NCBI GenBank assembly: GCA_933228675.1
Contig: OW121742.1
Span: 15,144,489-15,208,488, forward strand
DNA from: Stomorhina lunata
Taxonomy: Eukaryota > Arthropoda > Insecta > Diptera > Rhiniidae
Length of the DNA: 64,000 nucleotides
Direction of reading: 5' to 3'
In this document: in pieces, positions 22,057-34,566 of the stretch
How positions within the stretch are numbered: position 1 is the stretch's first letter
How the letters are laid out: every line of letters begins with the position of its first letter
Made by a program: the position numbers and the translations under genes
The notes under the pieces: model-generated
The model's input: the letters and a program-made list of their open reading frames with translations, nothing else
Database searches by the model: none
What the model was told of the DNA's origin: nothing

Positions 22057-24385
22057 GAGAAATTTTTCAACTTACAGGAAACTTTTCGAAAATTAACTAT
22101 TTTTTATAGGAAAATTTTCAAAAAATTTCTTTTTTTTATAGGAAATTTTTCAAAAAATTTCATATTTTTATAGAAAATTTTTCAAAATTTTTTTAAGAAA
22201 GTTTTAAAACATTTCTTATTGTTATGAGAAATTTTTAAAAATTTTTAAAAAAATATTATTTTTATAAGAAATTTTTAAAAAAAGTATTATTTTTATAAGA
22301 AATTTATACAAAATTTACTATTTTTATAAGAAATAATTTGTTATTTTTATAAGAAATTTTTCAAAAATTTCTTACTTTTATAAGAAATTTTTCAAAAATT
22401 TCTTACTTTCGTAAGAAATTTTTCAAAAATTTCTTACTTTTGTAAGAAATTTTTCAAAAATTTCTTACTTTTATAAGAAAATTTTCAAAAATTTCTTATT
22501 TTCATTGGAAATTTTTCAAAAATGTCTTATTTTTATAGAAAATTTAAAAAAAAATTCTTATTTTTTAGGAAATTTTTCAAAAATTTACTATTTTTATACG
22601 AAAATTTTCTAAAATTTACTATTTTTATAGGAAAATTTACTATTTTCATAGGAAATTTTTCAAAAATTTACTATTTTTATAGGAAATTTTTCAAGAATTT
22701 ACTATTTATATAGGAAATTTTTCAAAAATTTACTATTTTTATAGGAAATTGTTTAAAAATTTACTATTTTTATACGAAATTTTTCAAAAACTTACTATTT
22801 TATAGGAAATTTTTCAAAAATTGCTTATATTTATTGGAAAGTTTTCACAAATTTCTTATTTTTATAGGAAATTTTTCAAAATTTTTTTATTTTTATAGGA
22901 AGTTTTTCAAAAATTTATTATTTTTATAGGAAAATTTTCAAAAATTTACTATTTTTAAAAAAAAATTTACTATTTTTATAGCAAATTTTTCAAAAATTTA
23001 CCATTTTTATAGTAAATTTTTCAAAAATTTTTATGGGAAATTTTTCAAAAATTTCATATTTTTATAGGAAATTTTTCAAGAATTTCCTATTTTTATAGGA
23101 AATTTTTCAAAAAATTACTATTTTTATAGGAAATTTTTCAAAAATTTACTATTTTTATAGGAAATTTTTCAAAAATTTACTATTTTTATAGGAAATTTTT
23201 CAAAAATTTACTATTTTTATAGGAAATTTTTCAAAAATTTACTATTTTTATTGGAAATTTTTCAAAAATTTACTATTTTTATAGGAAATTTTTCAACAAT
23301 TCTCTATTTTGATAGGAAATTTTTCGCAAATTTCTTATATTTATAGGAAAGTTTTCACAAATTTCTTATTTTTATAGGAAATTTTTTCAAAAATTTCTTA
23401 TATTTATAGGAAAGTTTTCACAAATTTCTTATTTTTATAGGAAATTTTTCAAAAATTTCTTATTTTGATAGGAAAATTTTCAAAAATTTACTAATTTTAA
23501 AAAAAATTACTATTTTTATAGCAAATTTTTCAAAAATTTACCATTTTTATAGTAAATTTTTCAAAAATTTTTATGGGAAATTTTTCAAAAATTTCATATT
23601 TTTATAGGAAATTATTCAAAAATTTCTTATTTTTATAGGAAATTATTCAAAAATTTTCTATTTTTATAGGAAATTTTTCAAAATTTTTTTATTCTTATAG
23701 GAAATTTTTCAAAAATTTCTTATTTTTATAGGAAAATTTTTAAAAAGTTCTTATTTTTATAGGAACTTTTTATAAAATTTCTTATTTTTATAGGAAATTT
23801 TTCAAAAATTTCTTGTTTTTATAGGAAATTTTTCAAAAATTTCTTATTTTTATAGGAAAATTTTCAAAAATTTCTTATTTTTATAGGAAATTTTTCAAAA
23901 ATTTCTCATCTTATAAGAAATTTTTCAAAAATTTCTTATTTTTATAGAAAATTTAAAAAAAAATTATTATTTTTATAGGATTTTTTTTTTTAAATTTATT
24001 ATTTTTATAATAAATATTTCAACAAGTTTTTAGTTTTATTGGAAATTTTTAAAAATTTCTTATTTTAATGAGAATTTTTTTAAAAATTTCTTATTTTTAT
24101 ACGAAATTTTTCAAGAGTTTACTTTTTCATAGGAAATTCCTTTTTTATGGAATTTTTTTTTTTAAGATTTACTTTTTTTAAGATTTACTTTTTTGTAGAC
24201 ATTTTTTCGAAGGTTTACTATTTTTGTAGAAAATTTTTCAAAAATTTACTATTTTCATAGCAAATTTTTTGAAAATTTGTTATTTTCATTGAAAATTTTT
24301 CTAAAATTTTTTATTTTTGCTTTATTTTGGATTGAATGTTTTTATAGATTTTTTGAAAATTAAATATTTATAGAAAATTTTTCGT
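22057..24385 (-). repeat. 31-bp satellite array, minus orientation
   Basis: About 75 units of CTATTTTTATAGGAAATTTT then TCAAAAATTTA, reverse complement of the 61.5-64 kb array. Higher-order copies exist: a stretch with TATAGCAAATTTTTCAAAAA followed by CCATTTTTATAGTAAATTT occurs at about 22966 and again at about 23507. A CTTATATTTATAGGAAAGTT unit recurs near 22823 (as a TTATTGG variant), 23337 and 23395. The right end is degenerate. Confidence 0.95.
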
Positions 24386-25782
24386 TTGTTTTAAAAATAT
24401 GTATCACTTTTTTTATAAAATTTACTTTAAGAATTTTTCTCTAAATATTAAATGATTAAGTTGAATATATAAGTTTATTATGTAAAATACCACTTATTAT
24501 ATATCAGATAAATTAGCTAAAATTTATATAATCTTTTTTTTCAGAATTTATTGTCTCTAATCAAATATTTAACACTAAATTTAAAACAAAATTTTAAATA
24601 AATAATTCTGCCCATACCCTCTTAACTAATAAATTTCCTTCCCTGATTTATTAATTTGAACTTTGAAAATTGAAAAACTAAACCCGCGCTCATAAAGAAA
24701 ATTAACTTTTTGAAAGTTAAGATCAAAAGCCCAACACAAAATGTTGTGGCTCAACAAATTGTTGCATGTGTTATTTGCAACATAAAACAGACAAAGACAA
24801 ATTGATTAATTGCATAATGTTCATACATGACAACAGAGACAACAAAGTCAAAGACAAAACCTAAAATGACAACTTTTTCACACAGACCGACCGAGCGACT
24901 GAACCAACGAATCAACAGCTACTAGACTTAAGAGAGCTCTAGCTATCCGGCTGTTTTAGGCAGCAGCAAACTTCATAAGAATCAGCAGCTCAAAAAGCAA
25001 CTGCAACTAGAAGACAGTCAAAATCAACACAAAAAAAATTGTATGCGAAAATCTAAAAATTCTTTTAAGTAAGACAAAAGCCTGCCTTGCAGCCAAAGAC
25101 TATTTTAGGGCTTTTGTTTAGTTTACTTTATTTTTTTGAATCTAGTGTCGTCGTCTACTTCAACACCAGTGAGTGTCATTTTTGGGCCTAAGCTGTCTAT
25201 TTAAATTACTGATCATACATCTTGTTTTCAAGTCAGTCATTCACACTCTCCACAGCCACATCCACTCATACTTCAGTCGCTCTTGTCAGTCATTCAGCCA
25301 ATCACTCTGTGTTTTTTTGTTTCTCTGTTTGTTTTGTAGCGCAAACTGTTTTGACATACGAAATCGAAACAAATAGTTTTCAAAAAGACACGACCCAAAA
25401 GCGTAAATTGTCTGAGATGGATATTTTTGGCTTGAATGTGGCTTCGAATTGCTTCAAAAGCGCGCGCTAATCTCATGTGACGTTGTGTCGTCGTACTGAG
25501 GCGGTTTAAAACAAAACCAAAAAGTGACACATAAAAGGAAATTTATGTTTAAAACGTTTTAACAACTTGATTTCTTAATGGCCTTAAAATAAGAATTATT
25601 AATATGAGCACTTACATATCTTTTTACGCACTGAATTATGATCAGAAATAATTGTTGGTTTTGATAGAGTTATAGGTATAAATAGAGTGATTTGAGACAT
25701 ATTTGTATTGATATGTGTATATAGTTTTGCACTCATATGTTAATATTCTCAAATTATATGAATAAAGTCAAAAATTGAAAAG
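24386..25782. other. Unique noncoding DNA, possible promoter or 5' UTR
   Basis: 24880-25530 has lower AT content, few homopolymers and a CACTCTCC/CAGTCATTCA-rich composition resembling fly 5' UTRs. Overlapping ORFs at 25173-25376, 25222-25470 and 25294-25530 on both strands cannot all be real, and none has a domain. Confidence 0.4.
25198..25238 (+). promoter_or_regulatory. Possible TATA/Inr core promoter
   Basis: TATTTAAA at 25198-25205 lies 37 bp upstream of the A in TCAGTC (25233-25238). TCAGTC matches the fly initiator consensus TCAGTY. The spacing is slightly longer than the usual 30-32 bp, and no downstream element or gene is evident, so this is only a candidate. Confidence 0.2.
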
Positions 25783-27433
25783 ACTATTTATACGAAATTT
25801 TTCGAAAATTGACTATTTATAGGAAATTTCTCCAAAATTGATTATTTATAGGAAATTTTTCGAAAATTGACTATTTATAGGAAATTTTTCGAAAATTTAC
25901 TATTTATAGGAAATTTTTCGAAAATTTACTATTTATAGGAAATTTTTCGAAAATTGACTATTTATAGAAAATTTTTCGAAAATTGATTTTTTATAGGAAA
26001 TTTTTCAAAAATTGACTATTTATAGAAATTTTTTCGAAAATTGACTATTTATAGAAAATTTTTCGAAAATTGACTATTTATAGGAAATTTTTCGAAAATT
26101 GACTATTAATAGGAAATTTTTCGAAAATTGACTATTTATAGGAAATTTTTCGAAAATTTACTATTTATAGAAAATTTTTTAGAAAATTTACTATTTATAG
26201 GAATTTTTTCGAAAATTGACTATTTAAGGAAATTTTTCGAAAATTGACTATTTATAGGAAATTTTTCGAAAATTTACTGTTTATAGGAAATTTTTCGAAA
26301 ATATACTATTTATAGGAAATTTTACGAAAATTGACTATTGATAGGAAATTTTTCAAAATATTACAATTTATAGGAAATTTTTCGAAAATTGACTATTTAA
26401 AGAAATTTTTCGAAAATTGACTATTTATAGGAAATTTTTCGAAAATTTACTATTTATAGGAATTTTTTCGAAAATTGACTATTTAAGGAAATTTTTCGAA
26501 AATTGACTATTTATAGGAAATTTTTCGAAAATTTACTGTTTATAGGAAATTTTTCGAAAATTTACTGTTTATAGGAAATTTTACGAAAATTGACTATTTA
26601 TAGAAAATTTTTCTAAATATTACTATTTATAGGAAATTTTTCGAAAATTGACTATTAAAGGAAATTTTTCGAAAATTGACTACTTATAGGAAATTTTTCG
26701 AAAATTTACTGTTTATAGGAAATTTTTCGAAAATTTTTAGGAAATTTTTCGAAAATTGACTATTTATAGGAAATTTTTCGAAAATTGACTTTTTAATAGG
26801 AAATTTTTCGAAAATATACTATTTATTGGAAATTTTACGAAAATTGACTATTTATAGGAAAATTTTCGAAAATTTTTAGGAAATTTTTCGAAAATTGACT
26901 ATTTATAGGAAATTTTTCGAAATATTACTATTTATAGGAAATTTTTCAAAAATTTACTATTTAAGGAAATTTTTCGAAAATTGTCTTTTTAATAGGAAAT
27001 TTTTCGAAAATATACTATTTATAGGAAATTTAACGAAAATTGACTATTTATAGGAAATTTTTCGAAATATTACTATTTATAGGAAATTTTTCGAAAATTG
27101 ACTTCTAAATAGGAAATTTTTCGAAAATATACTATTTATAGGAAATTTTACGAAAATTGACTATTTATAGGAAATTTTTCGAAAATTTTTAGGAAATTTT
27201 TCGAAAATTGATTATTTATAGGAAATTTTTCGAAATATTACTATTTATAGGAAATTTTTCGAAAATTGACTATTTATAGGAAATTTTACGAAAATTTACG
27301 ATTTATAGGAAATTTTTCGAAAATTTACTATTTGTATAGGAAATTTTCGGAAAATTTACTATTTTTATGTAAATTTTTCAAGAATTGATATCATTTATGA
27401 AATTGTTTAAAAATTTACTATTTATAGGAAATT
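25783..27433 (-). repeat. 29-bp satellite array, minus orientation
   Basis: About 57 units of CTATTTATAGGAAATTTTTC then GAAAATTGA. Irregular short units such as GAAAATTTTTAGGAAATTTT and a CTATTTAAGG variant recur, giving higher-order patterns (for example 26210-26290 and 26460-26540). The unit is the reverse complement of those at 8.3 and 11.7 kb. Confidence 0.95.
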
Positions 27434-27507
27434 TATTGTTATTTTCTCCATTTAAATTTTCTTGATAACTTAAAAACCCTAGACTTGCTGACTTTATGAG
27501 TTAAAAT

Positions 27508-28708
27508 CAGAGACCGAATATTGTTTTATTTTTTAAATCAATCAAGTATAAATATCATTGCCGATGAAAATTTATTTTCATTTCGATCGATGAATAAAAA
27601 TGAGGGATTTATATTTGAAATATAAATATCCCTCATGATGAAAATTTTAAATATTTATCTTTAACAATAAATATCCGAACAGAAAAATATCTTATTGATT
27701 GTTTTATTTTTGAAAAATAAAATATTTTTGAAATTGTAAAATTTTCAACAATGAATGTATGAACATGTTTCCAATTAATTGGAATGTTTTAGGACATCGA
27801 AGTTAAACCTAATAGTCCTAATGGAACTATTGGTGGTTTCTTTGACTCGCAAAACCATTTCAACATAAAATTTGCAACAATAATTGAATTTATTGTTTTT
27901 TAAACGTCCTATAGACTTTTTATACCAGGACAAATCTTCTTCTGTCATCCTTGATTCCCAGTGAAGCATAGGGCCTGGGAGGATGCAGCAATTGCCTGGC
28001 GTCTCTAGCTACCAGGTAAGAACTGTATCCAATTCCCACTCTAACCTTCTCGTGGTACATCCTGTAAACCTGAGTAACCTAGTTTTAGATGCGGTAAGCA
28101 ACCCGTGTGGGATTCTAGGTCAGGGCTAATATAAAAGGGAGTTATCTTAGAGCGATTCCAACGTATGTGGTCTAAGATAATTATACTTGGTAAATTACGA
28201 AAATGCAGCGTCTCTTCAACATGTTAGTTGCGGCTTCAGTCTCGGATCGTGTGGCTCGCTATATAAACGTGGCTTGTGTCTTTGGACCCATCACCCATCG
28301 ACTTAGCACTCACGATGTTTAAAGCATGGAAAGAAACAACGTTACTCCAAGGGGTAATCATGCGAGAAATCCCCCTTCTACGGCAGCTGGCGCAAGGATT
28401 TTGGAGTTTACCGCCTAATCTATGCAAGAACATTATGATGAATGAAACCAAATACAGAAATAAAATTTGAATATTTTCTATCAAAATTTTTTTCATCGGA
28501 TGAAAAAAGATGAAAATTATTTTGAACTGATAAATATCCCAAACGATTTTTTTATTTTTTATTTTCATCGGATTGAAAAACGATACAAAATTTTTCGAAC
28601 AATTAAAAATCTTTAGGGATTTTTATTATTTTTTAAACCTCAATGATTGTTTTTGTATGGATTAAAACATGAAAATATTGTTTTAAAAGTATTAATATTC
28701 GGTCTCTG
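27508..28708. mobile_element. hAT-like non-autonomous element with 8-bp TSD
   Basis: The ends are CAGAGACCGAATATT and, at the right, AATATTCGGTCTCTG: a perfect 15-bp terminal inverted repeat. GTTAAAAT flanks both sides exactly (27500-27507 and 28709-28716). Perfect 8-bp duplications with CAGAG-type ends are typical of hAT transposons. The 1201-bp interior encodes no transposase. It contains a near-palindrome at 27601-27638 and a relatively GC-rich core at 27960-28440 of unknown origin. Confidence 0.85.
27960..28440. other. GC-richer core inside the hAT-like element
   Basis: This ~480-bp segment (CCAGTGAAGCATAGGGCCTG onward) stands out from its AT-rich arms. Short frames of 110 and 64 codons lie on opposite strands with no recognised domain. 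It may be captured sequence or a remnant of the parental element. Confidence 0.4.
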
Positions 28709-28716
28709 GTTAAAAT

Positions 28717-30809
28717 TCATTGACCCTTTTTAAATGTTGCTTAAATGCTAATAAAATTATAACTAAAACTAAACAATTCACCCTAAAAATCTCTAAAAAT
28801 AAACTAGTTTTTGTGTAAATTTTAAAATTACAAATAATGAACTCCCAAAATGACTAAATCAAAGCAAAAACCATGATCTTTTTTAAAACAAAAAAACAAC
28901 TCATCACAAGGTAAAAAAAGAAATAGAAAGAAAAAAATTTTTACAAAAAAGCTACTAAAACACCCAAACGCAAAAAAAGTGGAGAGAAAAAAAGGCCAGC
29001 CAACGAACCGTCCAACCACACAACCAGAGCCACTATTATGAATGATGGCCACTCAACTCAACTGAGTTAGAAGGAAACTTGTGGCTTGAACTACATAGGA
29101 AAACACACAACTGAGGGCAAACAGCAAAAAATTATTTCAAATGAACAACTTTTTTCTTTTTTTTTTTTGAAGAATCAAAATCAACCTGGACTAAGAAAAA
29201 AAATTCGCAACAAACGCATAAAAAATTGGATATTATGGACAATACAGGAATGACAAAAAAAACTGGAAAAAAAGAACAACAGCAACAAGCTTTAACGACA
29301 AGTTGGTCAATCCGACTCAGACTCTCCCTCCCTGATGGCAACAGCAGCTAGAAGCCATCAGCAGCGAAACGGTAACAACAGCGGCAGCATGTTTGGCGCG
29401 AGTGTCACTCGTTGCTGACAAGTTACATGCGAGAATTTGACGAGTGTTAAAATGTGGCAGTCGAACATTTTGTTGCTGCAGCAGCAGCCACAACAGTAAC
29501 CAACCAACCACTCACTCACTGCTCTCACACACCAGATGGATAAAGAAAAATTACAAAAAAAAAATGAAACGAACAAAAAAATCAGTACAGGAACTCAATC
29601 CTACTCCAGCAAAATAAGATTTTTCCAATGATAGACAGACAGACAACTTGTGGCGCAACACCACTCACTTCCATATGACGCAAGGACGGACACAACCACA
29701 TCCATAAAACCAACGAGATCAGTTGGGATTATGTTTTTTTGTGATATTTTAGTTTTCTTTTTTTTTTTTTGGTTATCAAAAGAACAAACGGCGCTGGAGG
29801 AATTTATTTCAATTCAAAGAAAATTGAACTCTAGAAAAAAAAATGACCACAATTTTACTAAAGATGTTACAAAAATAATTGATGTTGTTGGTTAGAAAAA
29901 GTTTAGAAGAATTGATATCTTTTTCAATGTTTAGCAACAATAACGATGAGAGATCATAGGAAATAAGTAATTATTTCATTTATATCCCAGGGATTTGTCA
30001 ACGGATTAAAACAAGAAAATGTCTTCAATCGTTTTTGTTTAGTTAAAGAGATGTCGCACACAAAGAAAGGTCTTAATTGTGGTAATCATAATTAGATGGC
30101 ATCATGATCAGTCAAATTCAGTCCGATTAATATACCAGAGTCAGGAAAAATTGGCTATTTTGGTTTCAACTTATTGCTTAAATTTACTTATCTGAATATG
30201 TAATGTTATATGGTCCTCAATGGGTTAACAAAGTCTTTCAACTACGATTTTAAAATAAAAATTAACATTTTTATAATATTTAAGTCAAACTTAAAAAATT
30301 TCACCTAATTTATATTTAATTAGAAAATAACTAATGATACAAAACCATGACCCAGCTATTTTTCGAACCACTTTTTTTTGTAAATCTTAAAAAAAGTAAT
30401 TTAACATTTTTAGAAAAATTCAATTAATTATAACACTTTGCGGTGGTATTCATGCAATTTTCTGCAGAAATATTTAACATATTCATGCAATTAATTGCCA
30501 CTTTATAAACCATTTATTTCGTTTTTTTGTGTATTTTATGAATTTGAGAAAAAAATTTAAATTTTATAAAAATTTATAGAAAAAAAAAAAAATAAAAATA
30601 TATTAAACTAATAAGTCAGAGTGATTCATAATTAAGTGCAACATCATAGCAATTAATCATTAAATACAACAAAAACAACAAATATTGGTAATTGGTAACA
30701 CAAGCCAATAAATTATAAAATAAAATGGATGTGCGAACAAGCGAACGAACATTGATTTGAGGTCTAAAAGCAATTATGATAAGGGTGACCAGCTCTAGAT
30801 ATTATTCAA
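28717..30809. other. Unique noncoding DNA
   Basis: No gene is recognised. 29330-29530 is comparatively GC-rich and non-repetitive (AGCAGCGAAACGGTAACAAC), with CAG and CAA runs of the type seen in fly UTRs or regulatory DNA. The rest is A-rich. Several minus-strand frames at 28828-29576 overlap each other and are low-complexity. Confidence 0.4.
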
Positions 30810-32975
30810 AAATAGAAAATTTATAGGGAATTTCATAAAAATTGCAATTTATAAGAAATTTCAAAAATTGACTATTTATAGGAAATTTTTCGAAAATTGA
30901 CTATTTATAGGAAATTTTTCGAAAATGGACTATTTATAGGAAAATTTTTCGAAAATTGACTATTTATAGGAAATTTTTCAAAAATTTGCTATTTATAGGA
31001 AATTTTTCGAAAATTTACTATTTATAGGAAATTTTTCAAAAATTGACTATTTATAGGAAATTTTTCAAAAATTTACTATTTATAGGAAAATTTTCAAAAA
31101 TTGAATATTTATAGGAAATTTTTCGAAAATTGACTATTTATGGAAAATTTTTCGAAAATCGACTATTTATAGGAAATTTTTCGAAAATTGAATATTTATA
31201 GGAAATTTTTCAAAAATTGAATATTTATAGGAAAATTTTCGAAAATTAACTATTTATAGGAAATTTTTCGAAAATTGTCTATTTATAGGAAATTTTTCGA
31301 AAATTGACTATTTATAGGAAATTTTTCGAAAATCGACTATTTATAGGAAATTTTTCAAAAATTGACTATTTATAGGAAATTTTCGAAAATTAACTATTTA
31401 TAGGAAATTTTTCGAAAATTGTCTATTTATAGGAAATTTTTCGAAAATTGACTATTTATAGGAAATTTTTCGAAAATGTACTATTTATAGGAAATTTTTC
31501 GAAAATTGACTATTTACAGGAAATTTTTCGAAAATTGACAATAGGAAATTTTTCAAAAATTGGCTATTTATAGGAAATTTTTTTGAAAATTGACAATTTA
31601 TAGGAAATTTTTCGAAAATTGACTATTTATATTAAATTTTTCGCAAATTGACTATTTATAGGAAATTTTTCGAAAATTCACTATTTATAGGAAATTTTTC
31701 GAAAATTGACTATTTATAGGAAATTTTTTTCGAAAATTGACCATAGGAAATTTTTCGAAAATTTACTATTTATAGGAAATTTTTCGAAAATTAACTATTT
31801 AAAGGACATTTTTCGAAAATTGACTATTAATAGAAAACTTTTCAAAAATAGAATATTTTTCGAAAATTGACTATTTATAGGAAATTTTTCGAATATTTAC
31901 TATTTATAGGAAATTTTTCGCAAATTTACTATTTATAGGAAAATTTTCGAAAATTGACTATTTACAGGAAATTTTTCGAAAATTGACAATAGGAAATTTT
32001 TCAAAAATTTGCTATTTATAGGAAATTTTTTTGAAAATTATAGGAAATAGGAAATTTTTCAAAAATTTGCTATTTATAGGAAATTTTTCGAAAATTTACT
32101 ATTTATAGGAAATTTTTCGAAAATTGACTATTTATAGGAAATATTTCGAAAACTGACTATTTACAGGAAATTTTTCGAAAATTGTCTATTTATAGGAAAT
32201 TTTTCGAAAATTGACTATTTATAGGAAATTTTTCGAAAATTGACTATTTATAGGAAATTTTTCGAAAATTTACTATTTATAGGAAATTTTTCGAAAATTT
32301 ACTATTTATAGGAAATTTTTCGAAAATTGACTATTTATAGGAAATTTTTCGAAAATTGACTATTTATAGGAAATTTTTCGAAAATTGATTATTTATAGGA
32401 AATTTTTCGAAAATTGACTATTTATAGTAAATTTTTCGTAAATTGACTATTTTTCGAAAATTGACTATTTATAGGAAATTTTTGGAAAATTGACTATTTA
32501 TAGGAAATTTTTCGAAAATTGACTATTTATTGGAAATTTTTCGAAAATTGACTATTTATAGGAAATTTTTTAAAAATTGACTATTTATAGTAAATTTTTC
32601 GAAAATTGACTATTTATAGGAAATTTTTCGAAAATTGACTATTTATAGGAAATTTTTCGAAAATTTAATATGTAAAGGAAATTTTTCGAAAATTTACTAT
32701 TAAAGGAATTTTTTTGAAAATTTACTAATTATAGGAAATTTTTGGAAAATTGATATTTATAGAAAATTTTTGGAAAATTGACTATTTATAGGAAATTTTT
32801 CGAAAATTGACTATTTATAGGAAATTTATCGCAAAATTTACTATTTATAGGAAATTTTTGGATAATTGACTATCTAGAGGAAATTTTTCGAAAATTGACT
32901 ATTAATAGGAAATTTTTCGAAAATTGACTATTTATAGAAAATTTTTCGAAAATTTCCGAAAATTGGCTATTACTA
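30810..32975 (-). repeat. 29-bp satellite array, minus orientation
   Basis: About 74 units of CTATTTATAGGAAATTTTTC then GAAAATTGA, the most uniform of the minus-oriented arrays. Short deletions produce units such as GAAAATTGACAATAGGAAAT (31540 and 31990), and a segment around 31510-31580 is repeated near 31965-32035, showing larger-scale duplication. Confidence 0.96.
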
Positions 32976-34327
32976 TTTTCTCGAACCTGGCAACTCTTTC
33001 ATATATCTATTTAATACAATTACGGCTATCAAAAATCTCAACCTGATTTCCCGGTAAACAGCTCAAACGCATCCATATAAATTTTCCATTTTATTTATGG
33101 TCCTGACCATAGATTCATAGATTTCTCAGGATTGACATACACATTTGACAGAGTCTTTTGAAAGTGACTAAATAAACGATAACTATAAAACTGACAGCGA
33201 TAAAGCGAAAAACAATTGAACTCATAATTGTATTGTTTCACTTCGTTAAAATGATGACGATAAGCCAGTGGATGTTGTTGACTGAGCTGATGACTATGAT
33301 GATGATAATGACGACGATGATGCTGTTGCTGATGTTTCCACTTTATGTTGCCACAATTATTTGTTATGATTTCGAGCGGCTATGAGGCAAAATTTTTGCT
33401 GCTGCTTTCATTTTATTGTTGGCCTTCAATTACAAGGTGGTCGGTCGGTCTTTTCATGATTAAACTCAAATCCAGTAAAACCGACAACTAACAGAACTAG
33501 AGACAACTTCTTTCTACTCATTCTTTTTTATCTTTTTTAGTTTTTTTCTTCTTATTACATTTTATGTCAATAAGTCAAAAACTTGCATTTGCAATATTTA
33601 CCCTAAGTTTGGATTTCATGTCGTTTTTTTGCTGCTGCTGTGAAAATTATTTTAACTTGAAGGTCAAAAAAGTTAAAATTTTTTGTGTTTCTGTTTTTCG
33701 GAAAAAGAAGTCAAACTATTATAGCAATTAGTTTAAATATGCAAGAAAAAAAAGTAAAAAATTTTATATTTTCAGCAGAAGCAACAACAAGTTGATGAAA
33801 CTTTAGTTTTAGCCACAATAATTTTGTTTTATATATAAATTTTTCTTCCTCTTTACTCTGGGGAAGGTTAAAAGGGGTTAAACTTGAGATAAATTGTTTA
33901 CAATTTTTTACTTATACCAGAAAAAAAAAGTTTATTAAGTTTATACAAAAAAATTAAAAACTTGGTTGGACATTGCTTTCAAAAGGAAATATTTTATACG
34001 GGTGGAGCAAAAGTTATTCTAAAGTATTAAGAAAAAAAAAAAAACTTAATGTAAACAAAATTAATCTGTGAACTTGGCAAGAAAGTTATAAATACGAGTG
34101 TTTTCTTGTTACAAAGTTATAGGTTTTTGGTCAAAAGATATACAAAAAATAAGAGGGTAAAGTTAGAAATTATTTGTACAAAAATTTTCTCATTTTTCCC
34201 GCAAAAAAAATTGTTATACAAAAATTGTAAAGAATTGGGTTAGCTTCTTTAAAAAGGGATATTAGAAAATTGAAATTTTTTAAAAATGAAAGATAACGCT
34301 TTTTTATATTATTTAACGCACTAATTG
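32976..34327. other. Unique noncoding DNA with microsatellites
   Basis: No gene. It holds an imperfect GATGAT/GACGAT tract at about 33290-33330, TTGCTGCTGCTGTG near 33626, and A/T-rich sequence. It looks like ordinary intergenic or intronic fly DNA. Confidence 0.45.
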
Positions 34328-34565
34328 CACGTCATATCTATTTTAGTAGCGCCATCTGTTGTTATACATTAGTTTAGCCTTTTTTTCTACAGACAATTTT
34401 TACTCCTTTACTCCCGATGCAGGCTACTCTGGTAATATATAATTTTAATAGAAATAAATAAATACAGAAATTGATATTGACGTGACTATATCTCGAGCCC
34501 AGTTGGAATCTGATATGTTATGCTTAGTAGACGACGTGCTAACCAAGAAAGCAACAGCATTCCCA
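34328..34565 (-). mobile_element. tRNA-derived SINE-like copy A2
   Basis: On the minus strand: GGGAATGCTGTTGCTTTCTT, then GGTTAGCACGTCGTCTACTA, GCATAACATATCAGATTCC and GGGCTCGAGAT (B-box-like, plus 34490-34500). The far end is CACGTCATATCTATTTT, as in copy A1. The A-box here is mutated (GCTTTCTTGG), but the B-box survives. The two copies complement each other and define a family with a tRNA-like head and a body of up to about 150 bp. Confidence 0.65.
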
Positions 34566-34566
34566 T

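Noticed and set aside
25222..25530. Ser/Thr-rich 82-codon plus frame and 78-codon minus frame
   Set aside because: They overlap on opposite strands, have no domain or signal, and could equally be UTR. Kept only as a promoter or UTR candidate.
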